In this document: positions 6,549-15,140 of the stretch, piece after piece
How positions within the stretch are numbered: the stretch's first letter is position 1
Layout: each line of letters begins with the position of its first letter
NCBI RefSeq assembly: GCF_019443085.1
Contig: NZ_JAHZIL010000002.1
Location: 310,001-374,000, forward strand
Direction: 5' to 3'
Source: Marinobacter sp. F4218
Lineage (GTDB): Bacteria; Pseudomonadota; Gammaproteobacteria; Pseudomonadales; Oleiphilaceae
DNA length: 64,000 nucleotides
Notes under the pieces: generated by a model
The model's input: only the letters and a program-made list of their open reading frames with translations
What the model was told of the DNA's origin: nothing
Databases searched by the model: none
Program-made: the position numbers and the translations under genes

Positions 6549-8162
6549 ATGAACCAGTATAAAAAACTGAACAAGACCGCCGCCAATCATTCCGCCCTGA
6601 CGCCGCTGACGCTGCTACAGCGTTCGGCTCGGGTCTATCCAAACAAGCGGGCGGTCATCGACGATGACATGAGCCTTTCCTACCAGGAACTGTATGGTCG
6701 TTGTCGGCAGATGGCGGATGCCCTGCGCGCCCGGGGTATTGTCCCCGGCGATACGGTAGCGATCCTGTCCCCCAACAGTCATGAAATGCTTGAGTGCCAT
6801 TACTCGGTGCCGATGGCCGGTGCGGTCCTGAATGCCATCAACATTCGACTGGACGCGGGCACTCTGTCGTTCATCCTGGCCCACGGCGAGGCAAGGGTCC
6901 TGTTCTACGATACCCAATGGGAAAATCAGGTCCGGGCCGCAATTGCCGAGCTGGAGGTGCCGCCTCTGCTGGTGGCGATCGAGCGCAAGGCGGATGTCAG
7001 TGAGGGGCTGGCAGAACTGAATTTTGAGTCCCTGTTGGGCGAGGGCGACCCGGATGCATCGTGGATGCAACCGGAAGACGAGTGGGACGCGATCACCCTG
7101 AATTATACCTCCGGCACCACCGGTAACCCCAAGGGCGTGGTCTACCATCACCGTGGTGCCTACCTGGCGGCCTTATCGAACGCCATGGCTTTTGATATGA
7201 CGGCGGAGACCGTCTACCTGTGGACCTTGCCGATGTTCCACTGCAATGGCTGGGCCTATACCTGGGCGATTACCGCCGTCGGTGGCACCCATGTCTGTCT
7301 GCGGGAAGTGGATACCCGGGAGATCTATCGCCGGATTGAGGAATATGGCGTGACCCACATGTGCGGGGCCCCGGTGGTGATGAACATGCTGGTGCAGGAT
7401 CTCGGCCGCGAAAACCTGAAGCTCTCCCGGCTTGCCCGTTTTGCCCTTGGCGGCGCCGCGCCGCCCAGCAGCGTGATTCGCAAGGCGGAGGAAATCGGTT
7501 TCGAGATCACTCATCTTTACGGGCTGACCGAAACCTTCGGCCCGTCCACCCTCTGTGTACCCCAGCCGGAGTGGCAGGAACTGTCGCTGGAAGAGCGTGC
7601 AGTCATGATGTCGCGCCAGGGCGTACCTACCCATGGACTGGATGAGGTCGACATCCTCGATATGCTGAGCGATGAGCCGGTGCCGGCCGATGGCAAGGCC
7701 ATGGGCGAGATCTGCATCCGTGGCAACACGGTGATGAAGGGGTATCTGAAGAATCCGGACGCCACCGACAAGGCCTTCAGGAACGGCTGGTTCCACACCG
7801 GCGATCTGGCGGTAATGCACCCTGACCGCTACGTTGAAATTCGGGACCGTGCGAAGGACGTGATTATCTCCGGCGGCGAGAACATCTCCAGCCTGGAGGT
7901 GGAGGAAGTCCTTTACCGCCACCCGAAGGTGTCCGAAGCGGCGGTGGTGGCCATGGCCGATGAGAAGTGGGGCGAGGTGCCCTGTGCCTTCGTCAATCCG
8001 ATCGATGACGGCGAGGAACCCACCCCCGAGGAGATTATTGCCTTTTGCCGGGAGCATATGGCGCATTTCAAGGCGCCGAGAAAGGTGGTACTGGGCGAAC
8101 TGCCCAAGACTGCTACCGGGAAGATTCGCAAGAACATACTCCGGGACTCGCTGTCCCGATGA
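6549..8162 (+). CDS. AMP-forming acyl-CoA synthetase, LvaE-like
   Basis: A 537-residue ANL-superfamily ligase that activates a carboxylic acid as acyl-AMP and then the CoA thioester. The ATP/AMP signature YTSGTTGNPKGVVYHH lies near residue 182, the acyl-pocket region LPMFHCNGW near 225, YGLTETFGPS near 325, GWFHTGDL near 415, the hinge RAKDVIISGGENIS, and the catalytic Lys in PKTATGKIRKN close to the C-terminus. All key residues are present. It starts 1 bp after the small-protein gene and would feed the CoA thioester into the kinase/dehydrogenase steps. Chain-length preference cannot be read from sequence; medium or short acids fit the neighbours best. Confidence 0.88.
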   Translation: MNQYKKLNKTAANHSALTPLTLLQRSARVYPNKRAVIDDDMSLSYQELYGRCRQMADALRARGIVPGDTVAILSPNSHEMLECHYSVPMAGAVLNAINIRLDAGTLSFILAHGEARVLFYDTQWENQVRAAIAELEVPPLLVAIERKADVSEGLAELNFESLLGEGDPDASWMQPEDEWDAITLNYTSGTTGNPKGVVYHHRGAYLAALSNAMAFDMTAETVYLWTLPMFHCNGWAYTWAITAVGGTHVCLREVDTREIYRRIEEYGVTHMCGAPVVMNMLVQDLGRENLKLSRLARFALGGAAPPSSVIRKAEEIGFEITHLYGLTETFGPSTLCVPQPEWQELSLEERAVMMSRQGVPTHGLDEVDILDMLSDEPVPADGKAMGEICIRGNTVMKGYLKNPDATDKAFRNGWFHTGDLAVMHPDRYVEIRDRAKDVIISGGENISSLEVEEVLYRHPKVSEAAVVAMADEKWGEVPCAFVNPIDDGEEPTPEEIIAFCREHMAHFKAPRKVVLGELPKTATGKIRKNILRDSLSR

Positions 8163-8292
8163 TTGGGCTGGCCGCGGTCAGCAGGAGGTTGCGATAGCGC
8201 GAATAATGCAGTCAGAAAAACGAAGCCGGTCCTGATCAAAACGGGCCCGGACGTTCCAGTGACAACAAAGACAAGAAAACAGGAGCAAAATC

Positions 8293-9516
8293 ATGAAAAA
8301 AACAAACATCAAGAATCTGCTGGTTGCGATGACCGCAACCGCGACGCTTGGTACCGCCAGTGTCAGCTATGCCGAGGATCCTATCCGGATCGGGGGCCTC
8401 TACATTCTCTCTGGCAGTGCTGCCACCTACGGTGAGTTTGCCCAGAAGGGCATCGACCTGGCGGTGGATGAAATCAATGGCTCCGGCGGCATTCTGGGTC
8501 GCCAGGTCGAGATGGTCTATGAGGACAGCCAGGGCAAGGCCTCGGTGGCCATTCAGGCAGCCCGGAAACTGGTTTATTCCGAGGGTGTCGACGCCCTGGT
8601 GGGTCTGGACAGCTCGGGTGTTGCCCAGGGTATGGTTCCGACCATGCCGGAGGTGCAGAAGCCACTGATCATCACCCACGCCGCCACCCCGGACGTCACC
8701 GGCAATCTGTGTAATCCCTTTACCTACCGCATCAGCGTGAACGTGGCCCAGAATATGAAGGCTGCGGCCCTGGTGGCTGCAGATACGGGTGCCACCAACT
8801 GGACCACCATCGGCCCGGACTACGCCTTTGGCCACCAGTCCTGGGAGTTCTTCGGCAATTACCTCAAAGAGCTCAAGCCGGATGTGAACCTGATGTCGGA
8901 GACCAACTTCCCGCGCTTTGGTGCTGAGGATTTCACCCCGTTCATTGACCGGGTCATGGACTCTGATGCCGAGGGTGTGCTGATTTCGGTCTGGGGTGGT
9001 GACCTGGTCAACTTTATCCGCCAGGCCAATACCCGTGGGTTCTTCGAAAAGGACATGGAGGTGATGTTTACCGTTGGTGCCGCGACCGAGGTGCTCTCTG
9101 CTCTGGGCGAGGAAATGCCAGAGGGTGTGCATCTGTCCACGCGCTATTGGTATGAAGCCTATGACAACGCGGTGAATGATCGCTTCGTTAAGGCGTACCT
9201 CAAAGCCTACGGCACACCCCCGAGCTACAACGCCGAGGGCGCCTACGCCGCGATCTATGCCTATAAAAAGGCCATGGAAACTGCCGGCACCACCGAAGGT
9301 CCTGCCGTCGCCAAGGCGCTTAGCGGCATGAGCCTGGAGGCACCGAACGGTACGGTGACGTTCCGTGAGGGTGATCACCAGGCGATGGTCAGCCCGAACT
9401 GGGGTGTTTCCGGCCCCATGCATCCGGAACACGGCATTCGCACGCTGACGAACCTGCAGATCTTTGACGGCGAAAAAGTAGCCCGCACCATTGAAGAGAC
9501 CGGTTGCAAGCTTTGA
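8293..9516 (+). CDS. Branched-chain-amino-acid-type ABC transporter substrate-binding protein
   Basis: A 407-residue periplasmic binding protein (LivK/Peripla_BP_6 type). A Sec signal peptide (MKKTNIKNLLVAM..., cleavage near SYA-ED) is followed by PIRIGGLYILSGSAATYGE, the usual first strand of this family, and GGILGRQVEMVYEDSQGK. The pocket Tyr/Phe and Asp residues cannot be matched safely to a ligand. Members bind amino acids, but many bind aromatic or short organic acids or urea. Its place straight after the acyl-CoA synthetase suggests it captures the operon's own substrate. Strong AGGAG ribosome site; a stable hairpin separates it from the permease genes. Confidence 0.9.
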   Translation: MKKTNIKNLLVAMTATATLGTASVSYAEDPIRIGGLYILSGSAATYGEFAQKGIDLAVDEINGSGGILGRQVEMVYEDSQGKASVAIQAARKLVYSEGVDALVGLDSSGVAQGMVPTMPEVQKPLIITHAATPDVTGNLCNPFTYRISVNVAQNMKAAALVAADTGATNWTTIGPDYAFGHQSWEFFGNYLKELKPDVNLMSETNFPRFGAEDFTPFIDRVMDSDAEGVLISVWGGDLVNFIRQANTRGFFEKDMEVMFTVGAATEVLSALGEEMPEGVHLSTRYWYEAYDNAVNDRFVKAYLKAYGTPPSYNAEGAYAAIYAYKKAMETAGTTEGPAVAKALSGMSLEAPNGTVTFREGDHQAMVSPNWGVSGPMHPEHGIRTLTNLQIFDGEKVARTIEETGCKL

Positions 9517-9540
9517 TCTGATTGTTGATTTTACGCTTGC

Positions 9541-9564
9541 CGTGGCGCCCTCCGGGGCGCCACG
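9541..9564 (+). other. Intercistronic hairpin after the binding-protein gene
   Basis: A perfect 10-bp stem, CGTGGCGCCC / GGGCGCCACG, with a TCCG loop, in the 77-bp gap between the binding-protein and permease genes. No U-tract follows, so it is not a clear terminator. In many ABC operons such hairpins protect the binding-protein mRNA from 3' decay and give more binding protein than permease; that role is inferred. Confidence 0.7.
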
Positions 9565-9593
9565 AAACCGGCTCCAATCTAATGAGGTAATCC

Positions 9594-10463
9594 ATGTCTG
9601 GCATCGGAGCGGCGTTGCTGAACAGTCTCGATATCGGCCTGCTGCTGTTCATTATCGCAGTGGGCCTGAACATCGTGTTCGGTGTGCTTAACATCATTAA
9701 CTTTGCCCACGGGGCACTCTATATGCTGGGGGCCTACCTGGCCTTCACCCTGATCAACATTGCGGGGATGCCCTTCTGGGCGGCCCTGCTCCTGGCTCCG
9801 ATTGGTGTTGCCATCCTCGCGGTGATCATCGATCGGTTCCTGTTGCGATTCATTTATTCCCGGGACGTGGCAGACAGCCTGCTACTGACCTTCGCCATCC
9901 TGCTGATCATCAACGAGAGTGTGCGAATGATCTGGGGTAGTGGCATCCATGTGGTTCAGCCGCCGGATTTGCTTGCCGGTTCGGTGGATCTGCTGGGCAG
10001 TTCCGTTGCCACCTACAGCCTGTTTGTCATCATCATCGGTCTGCTTCTGCTGGCCGGGCTCTGGTATTTGTTCAACCGCACCCGCGTTGGTCGCATCATG
10101 AGGGCGGCCGCACTGGACCGGGATATGGCCGAGGCGCTGTGCATCAACACCCGGCTGGTGGTGACCGGCGTGTTTGCCTTTGGTGCCTGGCTGGCCGCTG
10201 TCGGTGGTGTGATGGCGGCACCCATGCGTGCGCTGGATCCGGGCATGGGGGACAAGATCATTATCGAGTCGTTCATCGTGGTGGTGATCGGCGGCCTTGG
10301 CAGTTTCCCGGGTGCTTTGCTTGGCGCCATCATTCTGGGTCTGATTCACGGCTTCGGTGGCCGCTACCTGCCGGAAGTGAACCTGCTGTTGCCGTTCGTG
10401 GGCATGGCTCTGGTTCTGTTGTTTAAGCCAAACGGCATTATGGGCAAGGGGGCAAGCGCATGA
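9594..10463 (+). CDS. ABC transporter permease, LivH-type
   Basis: A 289-residue inner-membrane permease with about eight hydrophobic segments. It opens with LDIGLLLFIIAVGLNIVFGV followed by NIINFAHGALYMLGAY, the hallmark of LivH permeases. The cytoplasmic EAA-like loop TRVGRIMRAAALDRDMAEAL near residue 162 contacts the ATPases. It forms the translocation pore with the LivM-type protein, whose ATG overlaps this stop by 4 bases. Full length; ATG with GAGG upstream. Confidence 0.9.
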   Translation: MSGIGAALLNSLDIGLLLFIIAVGLNIVFGVLNIINFAHGALYMLGAYLAFTLINIAGMPFWAALLLAPIGVAILAVIIDRFLLRFIYSRDVADSLLLTFAILLIINESVRMIWGSGIHVVQPPDLLAGSVDLLGSSVATYSLFVIIIGLLLLAGLWYLFNRTRVGRIMRAAALDRDMAEALCINTRLVVTGVFAFGAWLAAVGGVMAAPMRALDPGMGDKIIIESFIVVVIGGLGSFPGALLGAIILGLIHGFGGRYLPEVNLLLPFVGMALVLLFKPNGIMGKGASA

Positions 10464-11407
10464 AGACCAAGGTTCTGATGGCCATATTGGCTGTGGTGAT
10501 TGCCGGGCTGATTGCGGTGCCCTGGATTGCTTCCTATTTCTATGTGTTTATTTTTACCGAAATCCTGATTTTGGGTCTGTTTGCGGCCAGCTTTAACCTG
10601 ATTTTCGGCTATACAGGTATGCTGAGCTTCGGGCATGCGGCGTTTTTCGGTATAGGCTCTTACGCCACGGCCCTGGTGCTGATTCACCTCGAGTGGCCAT
10701 TCCTGGCCTGTCTGCTGGTTTCCATGGGAGCATCCGCTTTGCTGGCTCTGGTCATCGGCTTTCTGAGCGTCCGGCTAAACGAAGTGTACTTTGCCATGCT
10801 CACCCTGGCCTTTGGCATGATGGTCTTTGCCATCGCCTATCAGTGGCGTTCGGTGACCAACGGCAGTGATGGTCTTGCCGGGTTTACCCTCGGCTCATTC
10901 GGGCTCGGCCTTGATCTGACGCTGGCTAATCCATCGGTCTATTACCATGTGGTTCTGGCCATTGTGGCCATCGCCTCGGTGGTGCTCTACGTGATCTGTC
11001 GCAGCTCCTTCGGCATGATTCTCAAGGCCATCCGGCAGAATCCCGAGCGAGTCTCCTTCGCCGGGTTGAACGTGAGGACCTACCGTCTCGTGGCTTTCGT
11101 TATTGCCGGTACCTTTGCGGGCCTGGCTGGTGGTCTGATCGCTCCGTTCCTGCGGGTAGCAAGCCCGGAACTTCTCCATTGGTCCATGTCCGCCGAACCC
11201 ATCCTGATGGCTATTCTTGGTGGCACCGGGTTTTTCCTGGGCCCATTCATCGGTTCTGCGGCGTTCGTATTGCTGGAAACCTGGATCACCACTTATACCG
11301 AGTCCTGGATGCTGGTTCTGGGGATCATCCTGGCAATGATGGTGATCTTCTTCCGCAAGGGGCTGCTCGGTACTGCCATTGACTGGTGGATGGAGGTGAA
11401 GAAATGA
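10460..11407 (+). CDS. ABC transporter permease, LivM-type
   Basis: A 315-residue inner-membrane permease, the second pore subunit. It has LFAASFNLIFGYTGMLSFGHAAFFGIG, here split across the second and third membrane segments, characteristic of LivM, and the EAA-like loop SSFGMILKAIRQNPERVSFAG. Overlaps the previous gene (ATGA) and the following ATPase gene (ATGA), so the transporter genes are translationally coupled. No regulatory extension is visible at either end. Substrate as for the binding protein. Confidence 0.9.
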   Translation: MKTKVLMAILAVVIAGLIAVPWIASYFYVFIFTEILILGLFAASFNLIFGYTGMLSFGHAAFFGIGSYATALVLIHLEWPFLACLLVSMGASALLALVIGFLSVRLNEVYFAMLTLAFGMMVFAIAYQWRSVTNGSDGLAGFTLGSFGLGLDLTLANPSVYYHVVLAIVAIASVVLYVICRSSFGMILKAIRQNPERVSFAGLNVRTYRLVAFVIAGTFAGLAGGLIAPFLRVASPELLHWSMSAEPILMAILGGTGFFLGPFIGSAAFVLLETWITTYTESWMLVLGIILAMMVIFFRKGLLGTAIDWWMEVKK

Positions 11408-12186
11408 GCAATCCGGTTCTCACTATTTCAAACCTTACCAAGCGTTTTGGCGGAGTTACTGCGGTTTCCGATATCAATCTTGAAGTCATGCCCAAGGAAA
11501 CCATCGCTATTATCGGGCCGAACGGTGCCGGCAAGACAACCTTCTACAACATGGTTTCCGGCCGGATGCGGCCCACTGAAGGCAAGATCATTCTGGATGG
11601 CATGGACATCACCGGCCTTCCACCCCACAAGATCAGCCGGCTCGGTGTGTCCCGGTCGTTTCAGATCAACAACATTTTCCCGGAAATGACTGTGCAGGAA
11701 AACGTGGAGGTGGTGCTGTCGGCCTACCATGGCCACAGCCGTAAGCTGTTCAACATTGCGTCCCGCAATGCCGCAATCCAACAGGAGGCCGTTGAGTTTC
11801 TGAAGCGTCTGGGCATCGACAGCCTGAAGGCGCAGCGTGCCGAAGTGATCAGCTACGGCGACAAGCGATTGCTGGAGATCGCCATGGTGCTGGCGACTCA
11901 GCCCAAACTGGTACTGCTGGACGAACCCACCGCCGGGATGACCCCGGATGAAACCCGGCGCACCACCCGGCTGATCAAGAAGCTTGCGGACAGCGGTGAC
12001 TACACGTTCATGATCACCGAGCACGATATGGACGTGGTGTTCAACCTGGCGGACCGTATTCTGGTCATGCACCGCGGTGAGAAGCTCTTTGCCGGTACCC
12101 CCGAGGAAGTGAAGAACCATCCGGAGGTTCGTGTCGCCTACCTGGGTGAGGAAGAGGACGAGTCGGTCGAGGAGGCCAAAACATGA
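11404..12186 (+). CDS. ABC transporter ATP-binding protein, LivG-type
   Basis: A 260-residue ABC ATPase: Walker A GPNGAGKTT near residue 38, Walker B LVLLDEPTAGMTPDE, and switch His in ITEHDMDVVF. The signature motif reads SYGDKRLLEIA rather than LSGGQ, which is normal for LivG proteins. The ATG at 11404 is preceded by GGAGG and overlaps the LivM stop; an upstream in-frame GTG at 11386 is less likely. Sits on the cytoplasmic face and pairs with the LivF-type subunit encoded next. Confidence 0.9.
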   Translation: MSNPVLTISNLTKRFGGVTAVSDINLEVMPKETIAIIGPNGAGKTTFYNMVSGRMRPTEGKIILDGMDITGLPPHKISRLGVSRSFQINNIFPEMTVQENVEVVLSAYHGHSRKLFNIASRNAAIQQEAVEFLKRLGIDSLKAQRAEVISYGDKRLLEIAMVLATQPKLVLLDEPTAGMTPDETRRTTRLIKKLADSGDYTFMITEHDMDVVFNLADRILVMHRGEKLFAGTPEEVKNHPEVRVAYLGEEEDESVEEAKT

Positions 12187-12887
12187 TTCTTGATGTTCGC
12201 AATATCCAGACCTTCTACGGTGAGAGCCAGGCGCTTCAGGGTGTTACCCTGCATCTGGAGGAGGGCGAGACCGTGTGCATCCTGGGCCGGAACGGTGCCG
12301 GCAAGAGTACGACACTGAAAAGCATCATGGGCCTTACGCCGCCGAGATCCGGGGAAGTAATTTTTGATGATAAGCCGGTACAAGGACTTCCAGCCCACCG
12401 GATTGCCCGTGCCGGGATCGGCTATGTGCCGGAGGACCGGCGGATTTTTCCCGGTCTGACCGTGCGGGACAACCTCGACGTGGCGTCCTACCAGCGCAAG
12501 GGGAGTGCCTCGCGCTGGACTGTGGATGGCATTCTCAAAAAGTACGAGATGCTGGGTGAACGGGCGGACCAGGACGGGGCAACGCTTTCAGGTGGCCAGC
12601 AGCAGATGCTGGCGGTGGCCCGGTCCCTGATGATCCAGCCCCGACTGTTGTTGCTGGACGAGCCAAACGAGGGGTTGGCGCCAGTTATCGTGCAGCAGAT
12701 TGGCGAGTTGATCGACGACCTCAGCAAGACCACTACCATCCTGTTCACCGATCAGAGCGTTCGCTTCGCCCTCAAGCATGCCCGCAGGGCGTATATCCTC
12801 GAGAAGGGCCAAGTGGTGCACGAGGCAACCAGCGACGAGTTGCGCGTTGATCAGGCAACCCAGGACCGGTTCCTGTCGGTGGCGTGA
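12183..12887 (+). CDS. ABC transporter ATP-binding protein, LivF-type
   Basis: A 234-residue ABC ATPase with Walker A GRNGAGKSTT near residue 35, signature LSGGQQQMLAVARSL, Walker B LLLLDEPNEGLAP and a late switch region (TDQSVRFA, where the usual switch His position reads Gln). The EPNEGLAP form is typical of LivF. It completes a five-gene transporter (binding protein, two permeases, two ATPases). The switch His-to-Gln reading is worth noting, though LivF members often vary there, and the LivG-type partner keeps its His. Confidence 0.88.
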   Translation: MILDVRNIQTFYGESQALQGVTLHLEEGETVCILGRNGAGKSTTLKSIMGLTPPRSGEVIFDDKPVQGLPAHRIARAGIGYVPEDRRIFPGLTVRDNLDVASYQRKGSASRWTVDGILKKYEMLGERADQDGATLSGGQQQMLAVARSLMIQPRLLLLDEPNEGLAPVIVQQIGELIDDLSKTTTILFTDQSVRFALKHARRAYILEKGQVVHEATSDELRVDQATQDRFLSVA

Positions 12888-12923
12888 TCTGATTTATAAT
12901 CCCCGCCGCAGGAGCAGATAGGC

Positions 12924-13616
12924 GTGGCAGCAATGATTGAAAACTATGAGGCGTTTCGCAACGAGTTGAGCATGTCCAAGGAGGACGTGGTCCGTGAGGT
13001 ATACCATCAGAACCAGGATCGTATCAGCATCAAGAAGGAGGCAACGGCGGTCAAGAATCTGATCAGGATCATCGAATCGACGCTCAGACTGGCTAACTCC
13101 AAGGGCTTCCATGCCATGACGCTGAGGGATCTGTGTTCGGACTCGGGCATGAGCATGGGTGGGCTCTACGCCTACATTCGCAACAAGGACGATCTGATCC
13201 ACTTGATCCAGAGTCATGGCTTCACTATCACCCGGCGCACCCTGTTGCATTACACCGGGGAGGCGGATGACGTGCGTGACAAGTTGTTTTCGGCGATCAA
13301 GGCTCACCTGTACCTGAGCGAGCTGATGCGGGCCTGGTTCTACTTCTCCTACATGGAGGCTAAGAGCCTGCCGGCGCCGGAAAAGCGGGATGCGGTAGCC
13401 ATTGAGCTGGAGATCGAAGCGATCTTCCTGGCAGTCATTGAGGATGGCATCGAGGCCGGAGTATACCGGCCAAGGAACGCCCGCCTTGTGGCCTCGATGA
13501 TCAAGGCCCTGCTGCAGGACTGGTACCTGAAGCGCAGGAAATACCGTGACCAGAATGTGGCCGTTGACGACTATGCCGCCTTTGTCAGGGATGTGATTGA
13601 AAGCTATTTGCTCTGA
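12924..13616 (+). CDS. TetR/AcrR-family transcriptional regulator
   Basis: A 230-residue regulator. A helix-turn-helix lies at roughly residues 60-85 (MTLRDLCSDSGMSMGGLYAYI, ending in the typical LYxYxxxKDDL turn), preceded by an unusually long N-terminal arm of about 45 residues. The C-terminal helical ligand domain resembles TetR_C regions that bind acyl-CoAs or small ligands. It lies inside the operon, 36 bp after the transporter, so it is probably its autoregulated repressor, acting at the palindrome at 3077-3100; this is inferred. GTG start at 12924 with GGAG upstream; ATG at 12933 is an alternative. Confidence 0.85.
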   Translation: MAAMIENYEAFRNELSMSKEDVVREVYHQNQDRISIKKEATAVKNLIRIIESTLRLANSKGFHAMTLRDLCSDSGMSMGGLYAYIRNKDDLIHLIQSHGFTITRRTLLHYTGEADDVRDKLFSAIKAHLYLSELMRAWFYFSYMEAKSLPAPEKRDAVAIELEIEAIFLAVIEDGIEAGVYRPRNARLVASMIKALLQDWYLKRRKYRDQNVAVDDYAAFVRDVIESYLL

Positions 13617-13646
13617 GGGTATCGACTCTCTTCTGTGAGGACTGTG

Positions 13647-15116
13647 ATGACTATCAGCTTGACGAATCCGGAACTGGTGCGCGAAAGCGCCTACATAAAT
13701 GGCGAATGGGTTCAGGCCCGTTCTGGCAACCGACTTCCGGTAACAAATCCGGCCAATGGTGAACACCTGGCCTATGTGCCCGACATGGGCGCCGAAGATG
13801 CCCGGATAGCCATCCAGGCAGCCGAGGGAGCCTGGCAGGAATGGCGTGATCGCACCGCCAAGGAGCGTGCGGGAATCCTGCGCCGCTGGTTCGATCTGGT
13901 GATGCAAAACCAGGAAGACCTCGCGCGTTTGATGACTGCGGAGCAGGGCAAGCCGCTGGCGGAAGCCCGCGGCGAAGTCGGTTACGGTGGCAGTTTCATC
14001 GAGTGGTTTGGCGAAGAAGCCAAGCGTGCCTACGGTGACACAATTCCCGGCCATGGCCGTGACAAGCGCATCTTGGTGATCAAACAGCCCATCGGGGTGG
14101 TGGCTGCAATCACGCCCTGGAATTTTCCGGTGGCCATGATCACTCGCAAGGTTGCGCCGGCCCTGGCAGCTGGCTGCCCGGTAGTGGTCAAGCCGGCGGA
14201 GGATACCCCGCTGTGTGCGCTGGCCCTGGCCGCATTGGCAGAAGAGGCCGGAGTTCCACCCGGGATCTTCAACATAATCACCTGTTCAAAGGATCATGCA
14301 CCGGCGGTGGGTAAGGAGCTGACCACCAACCCGGTTGTTCGCAAGGTGTCCTTCACCGGATCCACACCGGTCGGAAAACTGCTGATGAGCCAGGCCAGTG
14401 GCACGGTCAAGAAAGTAAGCCTGGAGCTGGGGGGCAATGCTCCGTTCATCGTCTTTGACGACGCCGATCTCGATGCGGCGGTAGCCGGGCTGATGGCCTC
14501 CAAATACCGAAACACCGGCCAGACCTGTGTTTGTGCCAACCGCATCTATGTCCAGGACGGTGTCTACGAAGCGTTCGTGGAAAAGCTCAAGGAGGCCGTC
14601 AGCAAGATGGTGGTGGGTGCTGGCCTCGAAGGTGAGACCCAGCAAGGGCCGCTTATCAATGAGGCGGCCCTCGATAAGGTTAAGCGCCACATCGCCGATG
14701 CCACCGCCAAGGGTGCAAAAGTTGTTCTCGGTGGCAAGGCTCACGCCCTGGGGGGTACTTTCTTTGAGCCGACCATCCTGACTGACGTCAGCCAGGATAT
14801 GCTGGTGGCCAGTGAAGAGACTTTTGGCCCGGTGGCGCCCCTGTTCCGGTTTGATACCGAGGAGCAGGCGATCGCCATGGCTAATGATTCCGAGTTTGGC
14901 CTGGCCGCGTATTTCTACAGTAACGACATCCGACGCATCTGGCACGTGGCCGAGGCCCTGGAAACCGGGATGATCGGGATCAACGATGGCATCATTTCCA
15001 CGGAAGCGGCGCCGTTCGGTGGCGTCAAGGAAAGCGGCCTTGGCCGGGAAGGCTCCCGCTACGGCCTGGACGAGTTCATGGAACTCAAATATCTGTGCCT
15101 GGGTGGCATGCGCTAA
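13647..15116 (+). CDS. NAD(P)-dependent succinate-semialdehyde-type dehydrogenase
   Basis: A 489-residue aldehyde dehydrogenase. It has the cofactor segment TPWNFPVAMITRKVAPALAA, the general-base Glu in LELGGNAPFIVFDDADLD and the nucleophile Cys in GQTCVCANRIYV; the paired Cys (CVC) is the form seen in GabD-type succinate-semialdehyde dehydrogenases. Its product class would be a dicarboxylate such as succinate. In this operon it hints that the substrate, or a side product, is a semialdehyde, for example from a 4-hydroxybutyrate-like acid. The ATG at 13647 is preferred to the GTG at 13635 because GAGG precedes it. Confidence 0.88.
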   Translation: MTISLTNPELVRESAYINGEWVQARSGNRLPVTNPANGEHLAYVPDMGAEDARIAIQAAEGAWQEWRDRTAKERAGILRRWFDLVMQNQEDLARLMTAEQGKPLAEARGEVGYGGSFIEWFGEEAKRAYGDTIPGHGRDKRILVIKQPIGVVAAITPWNFPVAMITRKVAPALAAGCPVVVKPAEDTPLCALALAALAEEAGVPPGIFNIITCSKDHAPAVGKELTTNPVVRKVSFTGSTPVGKLLMSQASGTVKKVSLELGGNAPFIVFDDADLDAAVAGLMASKYRNTGQTCVCANRIYVQDGVYEAFVEKLKEAVSKMVVGAGLEGETQQGPLINEAALDKVKRHIADATAKGAKVVLGGKAHALGGTFFEPTILTDVSQDMLVASEETFGPVAPLFRFDTEEQAIAMANDSEFGLAAYFYSNDIRRIWHVAEALETGMIGINDGIISTEAAPFGGVKESGLGREGSRYGLDEFMELKYLCLGGMR

Positions 15117-15140
15117 ATCCCTGGTTACAAGGAGAATCGA

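Noticed and set aside
8236..9432. Minus-strand open frame of 398 codons
   Set aside because: Antisense to the ABC binding-protein gene, which has a signal peptide and family motifs. No domain or ribosome site.
12894..14054. Minus-strand open frame of 386 codons
   Set aside because: Antisense to the TetR and dehydrogenase genes; no family features.
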